DNA of 64,000 bases from the NCBI GenBank assembly GCA_944325885.1, contig CALVBT010000004.1, positions 1 to 64,000 on the forward strand. The letters are read 5' to 3'. The notes under the pieces are model-generated. The model was not told where the DNA came from. It did not search any database and worked only from the letters and a program-made list of their open reading frames with translations. The position numbers and the translations under genes are program-made. Within the stretch, counting starts at the first letter, position 1, and every line of letters starts with the position of its first letter. Below, piece after piece: positions 1 to 7,467 of the stretch. This stretch comes from Candidatus Gastranaerophilales bacterium. Its GTDB lineage: Bacteria > Cyanobacteriota > Vampirovibrionia > Gastranaerophilales > Gastranaerophilaceae.

Positions 1-3
1 CTC

Positions 4-262
4 GGGTGAGTGGCACTCTGCCGACGAAAAATGACTAAATGTCATTTTGAGGAGAGGCCGGTAGCGCAGTTGACAATTTAATAATATCTGGGTGAGTGGC
101 ACTCTGCCGACGAAAAATGACTAAATGTCATTTTGAGGAGAGGCCGGTAGCGCAGTTGACAATTTAATAATATCTGGGTGAGTGGCACTCTGCCGACGAA
201 AAATGACTAAATGTCATTTTGAGGAGAGGCCGGTAGCGCAGTTGACAATCTAATAATATCTC
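4..262 (+). repeat. Three tandem 86-87 bp units derived from the 5' half of tRNA-Lys
   Basis: Units start at 4, 90 and 176, and the intact tRNA-Lys follows at 263. Each unit opens with the tRNA acceptor strand and start of the D arm (GGGTGAGTGGC). A 45-nt insert follows, containing a perfect 8-bp hairpin (AAAATGAC/GTCATTTT). The tRNA sequence then resumes (GGTAGCGCAGTTGAC) up to the anticodon stem and ends in an AT-rich linker. The units cannot fold as tRNAs because the anticodon and T arms are missing. The array may continue upstream of the window. Confidence 0.9.
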
Positions 263-334
263 GGGTGAGTGGCGCAGTGGTAGCGCAGTTGACTCTTAAT
301 CAATTGGTCGTGGGTTCGAATCCCACCTCACCCA
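263..334 (+). tRNA. tRNA-Lys (anticodon CUU)
   Basis: This is a full 72-nt cloverleaf. The acceptor pairs GGGTGAG with CTCACCC, the D stem pairs GCGC with GCGC, the anticodon loop is CTCTTAA with CTT at 34-36, and the T arm is GTGGG-TTCGAAT-CCCAC. The discriminator is A and CCA is not encoded. A rho-independent terminator follows 12 nt downstream. It is the only intact tRNA-Lys copy in the locus and lies 80 bp before the transposon at 415. Confidence 0.95.
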
Positions 335-346
335 AAACTAATAATC

Positions 347-371
347 AAGAGGGTTTACACCCTCTTTTTTT
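347..371 (+). terminator. Terminator of tRNA-Lys
   Basis: The stem GAGGGT/ACCCTC has a TTAC loop and is followed by seven T. It is repeated, with the rest of the 94-bp repeat, at 18234-18258. Confidence 0.9.
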
Positions 372-376
372 ACACT

Positions 377-390
377 ATTCGAACCCACGA
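377..390 (-). repeat. Inverted 14-bp copy of the tRNA-Lys T arm
   Basis: The reverse complement of this stretch equals tRNA positions 308-321 (TCGTGGGTTCGAAT). It lies 24 bp before the transposon insertion point. A small hairpin (CCCAC/GTGGG) overlaps its end. Confidence 0.8.
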
Positions 391-409
391 ACGTGGGATA
401 ATTCATAAT

Positions 410-414
410 CGCAT
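410..414. repeat. Left 5-bp target-site duplication (CGCAT)
   Basis: CGCAT lies immediately before the left transposon end and again immediately after the right end (18187-18191). In the unoccupied target copy at 18297-18301 it occurs once, in the same flanking sequence. Five base pairs is the duplication made by Mu and Tn7-type transposases. Confidence 0.85.
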
Positions 415-426
415 TATAGTTTAACA
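415..426 (+). repeat. Left terminal inverted repeat of the transposon
   Basis: TATAGTTTAACA matches the inverted right end at 10 of 12 positions. The second base is A where the right end has the usual TG start, so the left terminus may have drifted. Confidence 0.75.
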
Positions 427-758
427 GGACATTTTGGATAGGTATTTGTAGCCAAAAGAGCAAAGTTGTAGGGAATTTGAGGCTAATTTATATTGTTGAG
501 ATTTGGTGGTCTTTTCTTGCACTTTTGTCTCAATTTTTGCACTAAATTTTACTGATATTCTGGAATATTAAATTTAATTTGGCATCTATCTCCAATGGAA
601 TTTGAGTTTTAGCCCTGATACTTTTAGTGCAAAAATTGTCCGGTTTAAAATTGCTTCTGGTTTGATATGTGTCGAAATGTCTCTGAGATTGAGACAAGAC
701 ACTTGATGTTTTTCAAAAAGAGAGCGATTAATGTCAATGCAAACAAAAGGAGCATACA
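427..758. promoter_or_regulatory. Subterminal region of the left transposon end
   Basis: No gene is supported in these 332 bp. It holds a perfect 16-bp inverted pair (531-546 and 623-638, core TTTTTGCACT), a further TTGCAC at 517-522 and a nested hairpin at 669-702 (GTGTC..TGTCTC against GAGACA..GACAC). These are candidates for transposase-binding sites and an operator for the transposition operon. No convincing promoter hexamers were identified. Confidence 0.5.
731..752 (+). promoter_or_regulatory. Leader motif with ribosome binding site, copy 1
   Basis: This 22-nt stretch (ATGTC-ATGCAAAC-AAAAGGAG type) nearly matches 4334-4356 upstream of another element gene. It ends in AAGGAG, 6 nt before the TTG start at 759. 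It also opens a short overlapping frame beginning M-S-M-Q-T. Confidence 0.5.
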
Positions 759-959
759 TTGACAGAGAAAGACTATCAATTATATGGAACAAGAATTTTT
801 AATTTGAAGACACAAGAAATTGGTCTATTAATTTGTGTTTGGAAAAATAAGTTTGCTGATGGCGATGTTAATTTTGTAACCTGTGTTGATAAACAAGGCA
901 AAAGATATGATATAGCCTTGGATTATATTAAGGAGATTGAAGATGAATTCCCTGTCTAA
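759..959 (+). CDS. Small protein leading the transposition operon
   Basis: This 66-aa acidic protein begins with TTG; AAGGAG lies 6 nt upstream and no ATG fits. I do not recognise the family. The residues suggest a small beta-rich fold (FNLKTQEIGLLICVWKN, then a GKRYDIALDYIKEIEDE tail). It overlaps the transposase gene by 17 bp, so the two are probably translationally coupled, and it is the first gene inside the left end. A role as regulator or accessory factor of transposition is inferred from position only. Confidence 0.65.
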   Translation: MTEKDYQLYGTRIFNLKTQEIGLLICVWKNKFADGDVNFVTCVDKQGKRYDIALDYIKEIEDEFPV

Positions 960-2700
960 TCAAATTCAATTTACACCCGAGAAATGTAAACAAATAGCAC
1001 TCGCAAGATTGGATTTAATCCACAAATGGCAAGAGTTCCGCCGCAAAGCAGTAAACAAACTTCAAGCGGACTATGATTTTGTAAAATTGCATAATACTTC
1101 AAATTCTCATTTGTTTGAAATTCTAGGGAAAATATCACGAGGAAGTTTGCATCGTTGGCATACGATATTAAACGGAACAGAAGATTATACAAAACTTTTG
1201 CCTCAGTACAAATATTCTAAAGCAGACGAATATAGAACGGTTTTGACGGACGTAGAAATAAAAATCTTTATGAGCTTGCTTTTGCACCCTAATCGTATTT
1301 CAATAGGCAAGGCAACCGCTCTAACCAAGTACAAGCTAAAAGAGCAAGGGCAAAGTTTCATACCCGCAGATATTACATTTAGACGCTATGCAAAATGGTT
1401 TAAGGACAATAATTACGACAAATGGGTACTTGCTCGAGACGGAGAAAAGGCACTTTCTGACAAGGTCGAGCCTTATATTAAACGAGATGCTAGCCTGCTT
1501 GATGTCGGGGATATTTTAGTCGCAGACGGGCATAAACTGGCGTTTCAAGTGATTAATCCGTTTACGGGCAAGCCTTGTCGGGCAACTTTAGTTGGATTTT
1601 TGGATTGGAAATCAACAGCACTGGTCGGTTATGAAATTATGCTTGAAGAAAACACCCAATGTATTGCAAGTGCCCTAAGAAACGCAATAATAAACCTTGA
1701 TATGATACCCAAAATTGTCTATCAAGATAACGGCAGAGCATTTAGAGCAAAATACTTTACAGATGATAAAGGGTTCGGAGAATTAGGCTTTTATGGACTC
1801 TATGCAAAACTCGGGATTGAAACGGTATTTGCAAGACCTTATAACGCAAGGTCAAAAGTTATTGAGAGGTTCTTTAAAGAATTTCAAGAAGGATTTGAAA
1901 AACTAATGCCAAGTTATGTCGGCTCATCAATTAACAACAAACCTGCATACTTGAAAAGAAACGAAAATTTTCATAAAAACTTACACCAAGATTATGTTCC
2001 TACCATAGAAGAAACAATCAAAATGATTGATATGTGGCTTAAGTTCAAGAACTCTCAGCCCTGTACAAATGCACCGAATATGACAATCACAGAGGTTTTA
2101 GAAAATCGAAAGAAACAAAATATTAATAAAACCTTGCTTGACGATTTGATGCTGGCAACTGAAGTTAAAACTATTCAGCGAAATGGCGTAAGGTTCTTAA
2201 ATTGTGACTACTTTGACGAAAGACTATACGGGCTTAGAGGAAAAGTTCTGATAAAATACAACCTGTTTGATTTGACAAGTGTAAAAGTTTTTACCCCGAA
2301 AGGTGAATACTTATGTACCGCAGAGCGAGTAACCGAAACTCACCCGATGGCAAAGATTTTAGGAACTGTTGAGGATTTAGAGGATTACAAACAAAAAATC
2401 CAAAAACAACAAAAACTGAAACGGAAAACGATAAACTCGGTTAAAAAGTTATTGACTAATGATGAAATAAAACTAATTGAAGCAAGGTCGAACCAAGAAG
2501 AAATGGAAAATTCTAACAATTTTCAAAAAGAGTTCAAGCCTCATTCAAATGGTGTTCAGAAAATAAACAACGGAGAAAAATCACTCCCTATCTTTAAAAA
2601 CAATTCAGAAAAATACGAATATTTGATAAAAAACGACCCTGACAATCCTTGGATAAGTGAATTTAAAAAGACAAAGGAGTATGAATTGCTTTATGCGTAA
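943..2700 (+). CDS. Mu/TnsB-type DDE transposase
   Basis: This 585-aa protein would catalyse strand transfer of the element ends. An N-terminal DNA-binding region (about 1-175) precedes an RNase H-fold integrase core with D195 (in VADGHK), D262 (YQDNGR) and E308 (KVIERFF). A C-terminal beta-barrel-like part follows (about 385-470), then a lysine-rich tail (about 480-585) likely to contact the ATPase. ATG 943 is chosen over TTG 937 because AAGGAG at 930-935 gives a 7-nt spacing. The stop overlaps the next start (ATGCGTAA). It belongs to the MuA/TnsB/TniA superfamily; no TnsA partner is present. Confidence 0.9.
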   Translation: MNSLSNQIQFTPEKCKQIALARLDLIHKWQEFRRKAVNKLQADYDFVKLHNTSNSHLFEILGKISRGSLHRWHTILNGTEDYTKLLPQYKYSKADEYRTVLTDVEIKIFMSLLLHPNRISIGKATALTKYKLKEQGQSFIPADITFRRYAKWFKDNNYDKWVLARDGEKALSDKVEPYIKRDASLLDVGDILVADGHKLAFQVINPFTGKPCRATLVGFLDWKSTALVGYEIMLEENTQCIASALRNAIINLDMIPKIVYQDNGRAFRAKYFTDDKGFGELGFYGLYAKLGIETVFARPYNARSKVIERFFKEFQEGFEKLMPSYVGSSINNKPAYLKRNENFHKNLHQDYVPTIEETIKMIDMWLKFKNSQPCTNAPNMTITEVLENRKKQNINKTLLDDLMLATEVKTIQRNGVRFLNCDYFDERLYGLRGKVLIKYNLFDLTSVKVFTPKGEYLCTAERVTETHPMAKILGTVEDLEDYKQKIQKQQKLKRKTINSVKKLLTNDEIKLIEARSNQEEMENSNNFQKEFKPHSNGVQKINNGEKSLPIFKNNSEKYEYLIKNDPDNPWISEFKKTKEYELLYA

Positions 2701-3373
2701 AATCTTTGTGAAAACAAATAACGTCAAAAATTTTATCGGACTTGTAGAAAACTTGCAAAATAAATCCAAAAACATCCCTAAAATGGGACTTATATATGGC
2801 GAACCGGGGCTTGGAAAATCTCAAACGGCTTTATGGCTTGCGTATAAATATAATGTGACATATTTAAGAGCAACTAATTTGATGACAGGTCGCTGGCTGT
2901 TAGAAGAATTAGTTAAAGAATTAGACGAAATACCAAGATATTTAACTTCCGATAATTTCAATTTAGTGGTTAAAAAGCTAAAACAAAATCAACAGATAAT
3001 TTTTATTGATGAAATTGATTATTTAATGAACAATTACAAATCTATTGAAACCCTTCGGGATATTCATGATGAAACCGATTGCCCGATAGTCTTTGTCGGA
3101 ATGGGCTTGGCTCACAGAAAACTTGAACGCTACAAGCATTTATATGACAGATTTAGCGAGATTGTAAAATTTGAAACCTTTGGGGTAAATGATATTGGGC
3201 AAATTATAGGGCAATTATCCGAAGTAACTTTTACCCCTGATTCGATAGAATATATCCACAAAAAATACAACCGATTCAGACAAATAGTTCAGCTTATAAA
3301 TCAAATGGAAATATTTGCCAAAGATAATAATTTAACCGAGATTAATTTGGAGGTAATTCAGCATATATTATGA
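2693..3373 (+). CDS. MuB/TnsC-like AAA+ transposition ATPase
   Basis: This 226-aa P-loop ATPase has Walker A GEPGLGKS (36-43) and Walker B IIFIDEID (D106, E107), with a sensor-like FVGMGLA stretch. In the MuB/TnsC/TniB family such proteins polymerise on DNA, choose the target and activate the transposase. The C-terminal region resembles the helical lid of small AAA+ proteins. The start is ambiguous: ATG 2681 lies one base after AAGGAG (2674-2679), whereas ATG 2693 is 13 nt away and overlaps the transposase stop. It overlaps the next gene by ATGA. Confidence 0.87.
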   Translation: MRKIFVKTNNVKNFIGLVENLQNKSKNIPKMGLIYGEPGLGKSQTALWLAYKYNVTYLRATNLMTGRWLLEELVKELDEIPRYLTSDNFNLVVKKLKQNQQIIFIDEIDYLMNNYKSIETLRDIHDETDCPIVFVGMGLAHRKLERYKHLYDRFSEIVKFETFGVNDIGQIIGQLSEVTFTPDSIEYIHKKYNRFRQIVQLINQMEIFAKDNNLTEINLEVIQHIL

Positions 3374-3879
3374 ATATTGAAAAATTAGCAAAAAGATTAA
3401 AAGAATTTACCCTTGATGAAATTGAGATAATTGCTGAGTGTGATTGCAAAGCAGAGCTTGAACAGCTTTTGAACGAGGGTAAAATAGTCTTTGAACAAGG
3501 TCAGTATAAATATGTAGAGAAACAAGAAGCAAAGACGTTTGAATTGTACCCAAAACCAGAATTAAAAATAAACCAAAAGGTCTTATTTCAAGATATTGCA
3601 TTGAGCTACATTACAAATAAAAAGTTAACAAAAGATACTCTTAAGGGTTACAAATCACAGTTAAAATACAATATTCTGCCGTATTTTGGCGATATTCAAA
3701 TCAGTAAAATTACTTATGAAATGATTGTTGATTTTATGCAGAAAATGAAAGAAAGACATAAACCTAAAACAGCGAGCAATGGTGTTACTTTGCTTGGAAG
3801 CATTTTAAAATATGCGTTTGAGCTAGGCTTAATTAAGCATAACCCTTACTATGGTGTAAAAAATTCTATGTGCAGATAG
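3370..3879 (+). CDS. Tyrosine-recombinase DNA-binding domain protein without catalytic domain
   Basis: This 169-aa protein starts with a winged-helix-like segment (about 1-50, FTLDEIEIIAECDCKAELEQ). A typical integrase core-binding SAM-like domain follows (about 70-165, with LKGYKSQLKYNILPYFGDIQ and the SILKYAFELGLIKHNPYYGV end). The protein stops where a catalytic domain would begin; no R, HxxR or Y signature follows in any nearby frame. It is coupled to the ATPase gene by ATGA. In the place where Tn7-like elements encode TniQ/TnsD, it is a candidate target-site reader. That role is inference; an inert remnant is the alternative. Confidence 0.75.
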   Translation: MNIEKLAKRLKEFTLDEIEIIAECDCKAELEQLLNEGKIVFEQGQYKYVEKQEAKTFELYPKPELKINQKVLFQDIALSYITNKKLTKDTLKGYKSQLKYNILPYFGDIQISKITYEMIVDFMQKMKERHKPKTASNGVTLLGSILKYAFELGLIKHNPYYGVKNSMCR

Positions 3880-3887
3880 GAATTAAT

Positions 3888-4298
3888 ATGACAAAAATGA
3901 AATTTTATAAACAAGCGAGAACTATGTATATTGAGGAAAATATACCAATTGATGTTATTTCTCAAAGTCTTAATATCTCCAGAAGAACTTTGTTTTACTG
4001 GAAAAAGAAATACGAATGGGATAAAACATACTTTGAGAAAAAGCATAATAAAGAAATTTTTAATCAGGAACTATTAGATTTTACTAAAAAATTCATAAAA
4101 AAACTTTCAAAAGATATAGATAATCATATACCGTTTTCACAAGCAGAGGTTTATTCCTTTTTGAATATTTTAAAAAATACTCCTATAAGTAAACAATTTA
4201 AAATTTCGAAAACTAAACAAAAGCAACAGAAAGTAAAAGATTTATTTACTCCGGAATATATAAAATATATTGAAAAATACATTTTAGGAATTCAATAG
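3888..4298 (+). CDS. Small helix-turn-helix protein (DUF1804/IS3 OrfA-like)
   Basis: This 136-aa protein has an N-terminal HTH (about 1-45: IDVISQSLNISRRTLFYWKK) followed by the W-D pattern seen in DUF1804-type proteins of Mu-like phages. The rest is lysine-rich and helical. ATG 3888 has AGGAA 5 nt upstream; the in-frame codon at 3870 lies inside the previous gene. It starts 8 nt after the integrase-fragment gene, so it closes the five-gene transposition operon. It may bind element ends or regulate the operon; function is unproven. Confidence 0.7.
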   Translation: MTKMKFYKQARTMYIEENIPIDVISQSLNISRRTLFYWKKKYEWDKTYFEKKHNKEIFNQELLDFTKKFIKKLSKDIDNHIPFSQAEVYSFLNILKNTPISKQFKISKTKQKQQKVKDLFTPEYIKYIEKYILGIQ

Positions 4299-4333
4299 TC
4301 TTTCGTCCATATTTGTCGTAGTCGTAATTTATT

Positions 4334-4356
4334 ATGTCTATGCAAACGCAAAGGAG
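4334..4356 (+). promoter_or_regulatory. Leader motif with ribosome binding site, copy 2
   Basis: It nearly repeats 731-752 (ATGTCTATGCAAAC then AAAGGAG) and precedes the ATG at 4365. It too opens a short frame starting M-S-M-Q-T that overlaps the downstream start. Confidence 0.5.
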
Positions 4357-4364
4357 ACCAAAAT

Positions 4365-4952
4365 ATGGACGAAATAAAATTACAAATCAAAGGTAAAGAA
4401 CACGATACTTACACAATTCATTACTCTTGCGACGGATTTTATAACGGCGGAGCTTATGCACCAGCAATATGTACTATCTCGTTGATTAATTATGCCACAA
4501 AAGAATTGCACTCTTTTGCTCTGAATAATTACCTTGTACAGGGTAAATCTCTGATAGAAAGTGAGCAGCTGATGCTTAAAGATTTTGTGGGTTTTTATCA
4601 AAATTTAAATAATCCGATTTTTGTTCACTGGAATATGGACGGACTGGAATATGGATTTAATGCAATTCGTGCCCGTGCAGAAAACTTTGGCATGTATGAT
4701 TTTGATCTAACTAAAATAAAAGATTACAATTTAAGCACTGTTTTTCACACAAATCTTATGACCAGTCTGGAACAAAATAATTGCAAACGTATTACTGTCC
4801 TAAACGGTAAAGATGAAGCAATTTGTTTTAACAAGCGAGCATTTGAAATTGTCAAAATGTCTACAGATGGTAAAGCTATTGGATTATCTGACTTATTTGA
4901 AAAATATCTTTCAAATGATTTAGCAGACGATGATGAAGACTATATATATTAG
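4365..4952 (+). CDS. Unknown 195-aa protein, possibly RNase H/DnaQ-like fold
   Basis: I do not recognise the family with certainty. Beta strands at the N-terminus (TYTIHYSCDGF, AICTISLIN) and the segment IFVHWNMDGLEYGFNAIRAR are reminiscent of the middle of DEDD exonucleases (hydrophobic strand, then an F/Y helix and an R-rich helix). The first acidic motif is not conserved, so nuclease activity is doubtful. The C-terminus is very acidic (DLADDDEDYIY). It shares its leader motif with the first transposon gene and overlaps the convergent WYL regulator by 4 bp. Confidence 0.55.
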   Translation: MDEIKLQIKGKEHDTYTIHYSCDGFYNGGAYAPAICTISLINYATKELHSFALNNYLVQGKSLIESEQLMLKDFVGFYQNLNNPIFVHWNMDGLEYGFNAIRARAENFGMYDFDLTKIKDYNLSTVFHTNLMTSLEQNNCKRITVLNGKDEAICFNKRAFEIVKMSTDGKAIGLSDLFEKYLSNDLADDDEDYIY

Positions 4953-5911
4953 TAATTATCCAAATTTTCTTTCAAATATTTTCGATATTCATCTTGCAAT
5001 GATTTTGGCGCAATTATTTTACATCCGCCTCCCCACTTGAATACATGCCAGATAATTTCTTTACTTCCGCTTGCTTTAAAGTTTACTGTATATGTTCCAT
5101 CTGCATTCCATTTACCGGATTGTGTGGGGTGAAAATTGAATTGACTTGCCTCTTGTGCTAATTCTTGCGAAAACAAAAGTTCTACTTCTAAAATTTCACC
5201 GTGGTAAACTCCAAATGATAAGTTTGTATATTCTTGCAAGTCAAAATTACCCTTATCAAAGGTTTTGTCCGTAAGTTTCAAATTCTCAAACTTATGCAAC
5301 AGATAGTTGTATATCCCGTCACCTTTTGCTTTTTCTCTTGCAACAAGATAAATTTTCTCACCGTAAATCATTCCCAAAGGTTCAATCAACCTCTCCTTGT
5401 TGTGGTAAATTCCTGTAACCATTTTTGAGTGCTGAACAGCTTCCCGAATAACCTCTAATGATTCAAGACTAATTTTGTACTGCGGCATCTGACGGACGGC
5501 ATAACCCTCTGTCTGCATATAAAGTTCAATATTGTTTTCTAATGGCAGAGAATGTTTTTTGTTCAGGGATTTTAGTTTTTCGATGGTTTTACCCAGCTCC
5601 TCTTTCATTTCTTTATTGGTTGTCCGTCTTTGAAGCTGTTCAATATTTGCAATTTCTTTCGGTGTAAATGAAATAAGGTTTGAAATGGAATAATTTATAA
5701 AACCCCAGTGTTTTTGATTGTCATCTGTTTCAATTTCGTCGACTGAGGGAAAAATACAGGTCAGACTATCCCGCATACGTTCAGCCGTCCTGCGAGAAAC
5801 ATTATACCTTTCAGCAATTTCCGAAATTGTAACTCCTTGAATTTTTGATGACATAAAAATTGCAAGGTCTAAAATATCTGATATTCTTGAGTATCTTGGT
5901 TTGTCTGACAT
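4949..5911 (-). CDS. WYL-domain transcriptional regulator
   Basis: This 320-aa regulator has an N-terminal HTH (about 8-55, VTISEIAERYNVSRRTAERM) and a WYL domain (about 150-225, IYHNKERLIEPLGMIYGEKI then YLVAREKAKGDGIYNYLL). A C-terminal extension ends in a conserved-looking HVFKWGGGCKII stretch. WYL regulators control defence loci and DNA-damage genes, sensing nucleic acid or nucleotide ligands. ATG 5911 has AGGAG 5-9 nt upstream and is preferred over the upstream codon at 5965. It is divergent from the YwqK gene at 5997 and could regulate it and the cargo. Confidence 0.87.
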   Translation of the reverse strand: MSDKPRYSRISDILDLAIFMSSKIQGVTISEIAERYNVSRRTAERMRDSLTCIFPSVDEIETDDNQKHWGFINYSISNLISFTPKEIANIEQLQRRTTNKEMKEELGKTIEKLKSLNKKHSLPLENNIELYMQTEGYAVRQMPQYKISLESLEVIREAVQHSKMVTGIYHNKERLIEPLGMIYGEKIYLVAREKAKGDGIYNYLLHKFENLKLTDKTFDKGNFDLQEYTNLSFGVYHGEILEVELLFSQELAQEASQFNFHPTQSGKWNADGTYTVNFKASGSKEIIWHVFKWGGGCKIIAPKSLQDEYRKYLKENLDNY

Positions 5912-5996
5912 AATTTTCTCCTGATTTAAATTTATTATATACCAATATGACCATTTTTGTCGCAATGTGAAATTAAAATATAATCGAGGTGATAAT

Positions 5997-7451
5997 ATGA
6001 CAAAAATTATAGATATGAAAAAGTATCAAAAACGTGAAAAAATTGATAGAATTTTATTATATTGTGTTGATAACAAAATGGAAACTCGCTATATTACTGC
6101 GGAATTTTGTGAGAAAAATGAGCTGTTAATTAAGCTGGTTCACTATAACAATATTGATTCTTACGACAGATTAGATTATCTTTATATCTTTTCAAAAAAA
6201 GAAAGTAATAAATTAGTAAAATTTTTTGCCGAAAATAAATCAGATTTTTTATATGAACTTAAAGCCAAATTCAATACAGCGAGTGCTTGTAGTGATTTAA
6301 TACACTTTGCTGATATTCACAACATAAAATATAAATTTGATGACCTCTCTGACAATATATATTCATCCTTTTTGGAATTAGATGACATTTTTTTACCCGA
6401 TAATAAACTTTATTATAGTAAAGATAACTTATTTATTCCAAATTTGTACATACCACCAAGAAACGGTGTCACAAAAATTTATACACCTGAAGGCTATTTG
6501 TATTTAGAAATATCTTACAAGAATGGTTTAAAGGATGGTATGACAAAATGTTACTTTGAAAATACTAAAATAGTTGATTGGAAACAAAATTATACAAAAA
6601 ATAAACTAAACGGAATTTCTAGAAGTTATTTCAAAAATGGAAACTTAAGAGTAACAGAAACATTTGTTAATGGCCTAAAAGAAGGCATAGAAGAAACATA
6701 TAATCAAGAAGGGTTTTTAGAATATTCCGAGATGTTTAAAAATAATGCAAAAAACGGGAAATCCATTAAATTTTACCCTAATGGACAAATTGAAAAGGAA
6801 GCATATTTTAAAAACGGGAAACAAGATGGAGAAACCAAATGGTATTATGATACCGGAGAATTAAAACTTGTTGCATATTGGAAAAATGATAAGTGTGATG
6901 GAGAAAGAATTACTTATCATAAAAACGGACAAATTAAAGCCATTTCTACATATAAAAATGGTTCATGCATATCTGATGAATACCAATATTATGAAGATGG
7001 TACATTAGAAGCCATAATTCCTGCAAGAGATACCGGCATTGAATTAGTGTATTATCCAAACGGAAAACTAAAAAGTGAAAGAAAATACAATAAAGGTAAA
7101 AAATGTGGCAATGGCAAATATTATTATGATAATGGAAAAATAGAAGCTGATTACAATTATAAAAATGACAAGAGACATGGAATATGTAAAGAATATCACT
7201 ATAATGGAAAAATTCGCTCTGAATGTGAATATAAAAATGGTAAAAAACATGGAATAGAAAAACGATATTATAATAACGGTCAATTAAGTTATGAACGACA
7301 TTACAAAAACGGTTTACGCGACAGCTGGTCTATAAGTTATGAAGAAAAAACCGGTGAAATACAATATAAAATATTCTTCCGTAAAGGAAAAGTTGTAGAT
7401 TTTTATGGTATTGACGGTATTACCGGAGTAAAAGGTTTGAAAATTGAGTAA
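5997..7451 (+). CDS. YwqK/MORN-repeat protein
   Basis: This 484-aa protein has a unique N-terminal part (about 1-160). About a dozen repeats of 22-23 residues follow (about 160-470), of the type YYxNGKxxxExxYKNGKxxG, the MORN_2/YwqK pattern. YwqK proteins are often immunity partners of polymorphic toxins; that role is only suggested here. No signal peptide is visible. ATG 5997 follows GAGGTG with 6-nt spacing. The gene is followed by 7468 at 16 nt and is probably co-transcribed with it. Confidence 0.8.
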   Translation: MTKIIDMKKYQKREKIDRILLYCVDNKMETRYITAEFCEKNELLIKLVHYNNIDSYDRLDYLYIFSKKESNKLVKFFAENKSDFLYELKAKFNTASACSDLIHFADIHNIKYKFDDLSDNIYSSFLELDDIFLPDNKLYYSKDNLFIPNLYIPPRNGVTKIYTPEGYLYLEISYKNGLKDGMTKCYFENTKIVDWKQNYTKNKLNGISRSYFKNGNLRVTETFVNGLKEGIEETYNQEGFLEYSEMFKNNAKNGKSIKFYPNGQIEKEAYFKNGKQDGETKWYYDTGELKLVAYWKNDKCDGERITYHKNGQIKAISTYKNGSCISDEYQYYEDGTLEAIIPARDTGIELVYYPNGKLKSERKYNKGKKCGNGKYYYDNGKIEADYNYKNDKRHGICKEYHYNGKIRSECEYKNGKKHGIEKRYYNNGQLSYERHYKNGLRDSWSISYEEKTGEIQYKIFFRKGKVVDFYGIDGITGVKGLKIE

Positions 7452-7467
7452 AGAAAGGATAAAAATT

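Larger units (their letters stand above)
321..414 (+). repeat. 94-bp direct repeat, left copy
   Basis: It runs from the last 14 nt of tRNA-Lys through the terminator to CGCAT. It matches 18208-18301 with one mismatch (372 versus 18259) and no gaps. Because 18187-18334 shows the same sequence as part of a local 110-bp tandem unit, the repeat most likely predates the transposon and is not its attachment site. Confidence 0.9.

Noticed and set aside
4-262. CRISPR-like array
   Set aside because: The whole unit repeats without variable spacers, and it contains tRNA-Lys sequence.
586-792. 68-aa minus-strand frame in the transposon left end
   Set aside because: It covers inverted repeats and the leader of the plus-strand operon, with no binding site or similarity.
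3370-4298. Search for TniQ/TnsD zinc-finger protein in the transposon core
   Set aside because: Neither small protein has the CxxC/HTH layout of TniQ, so no such gene is called.
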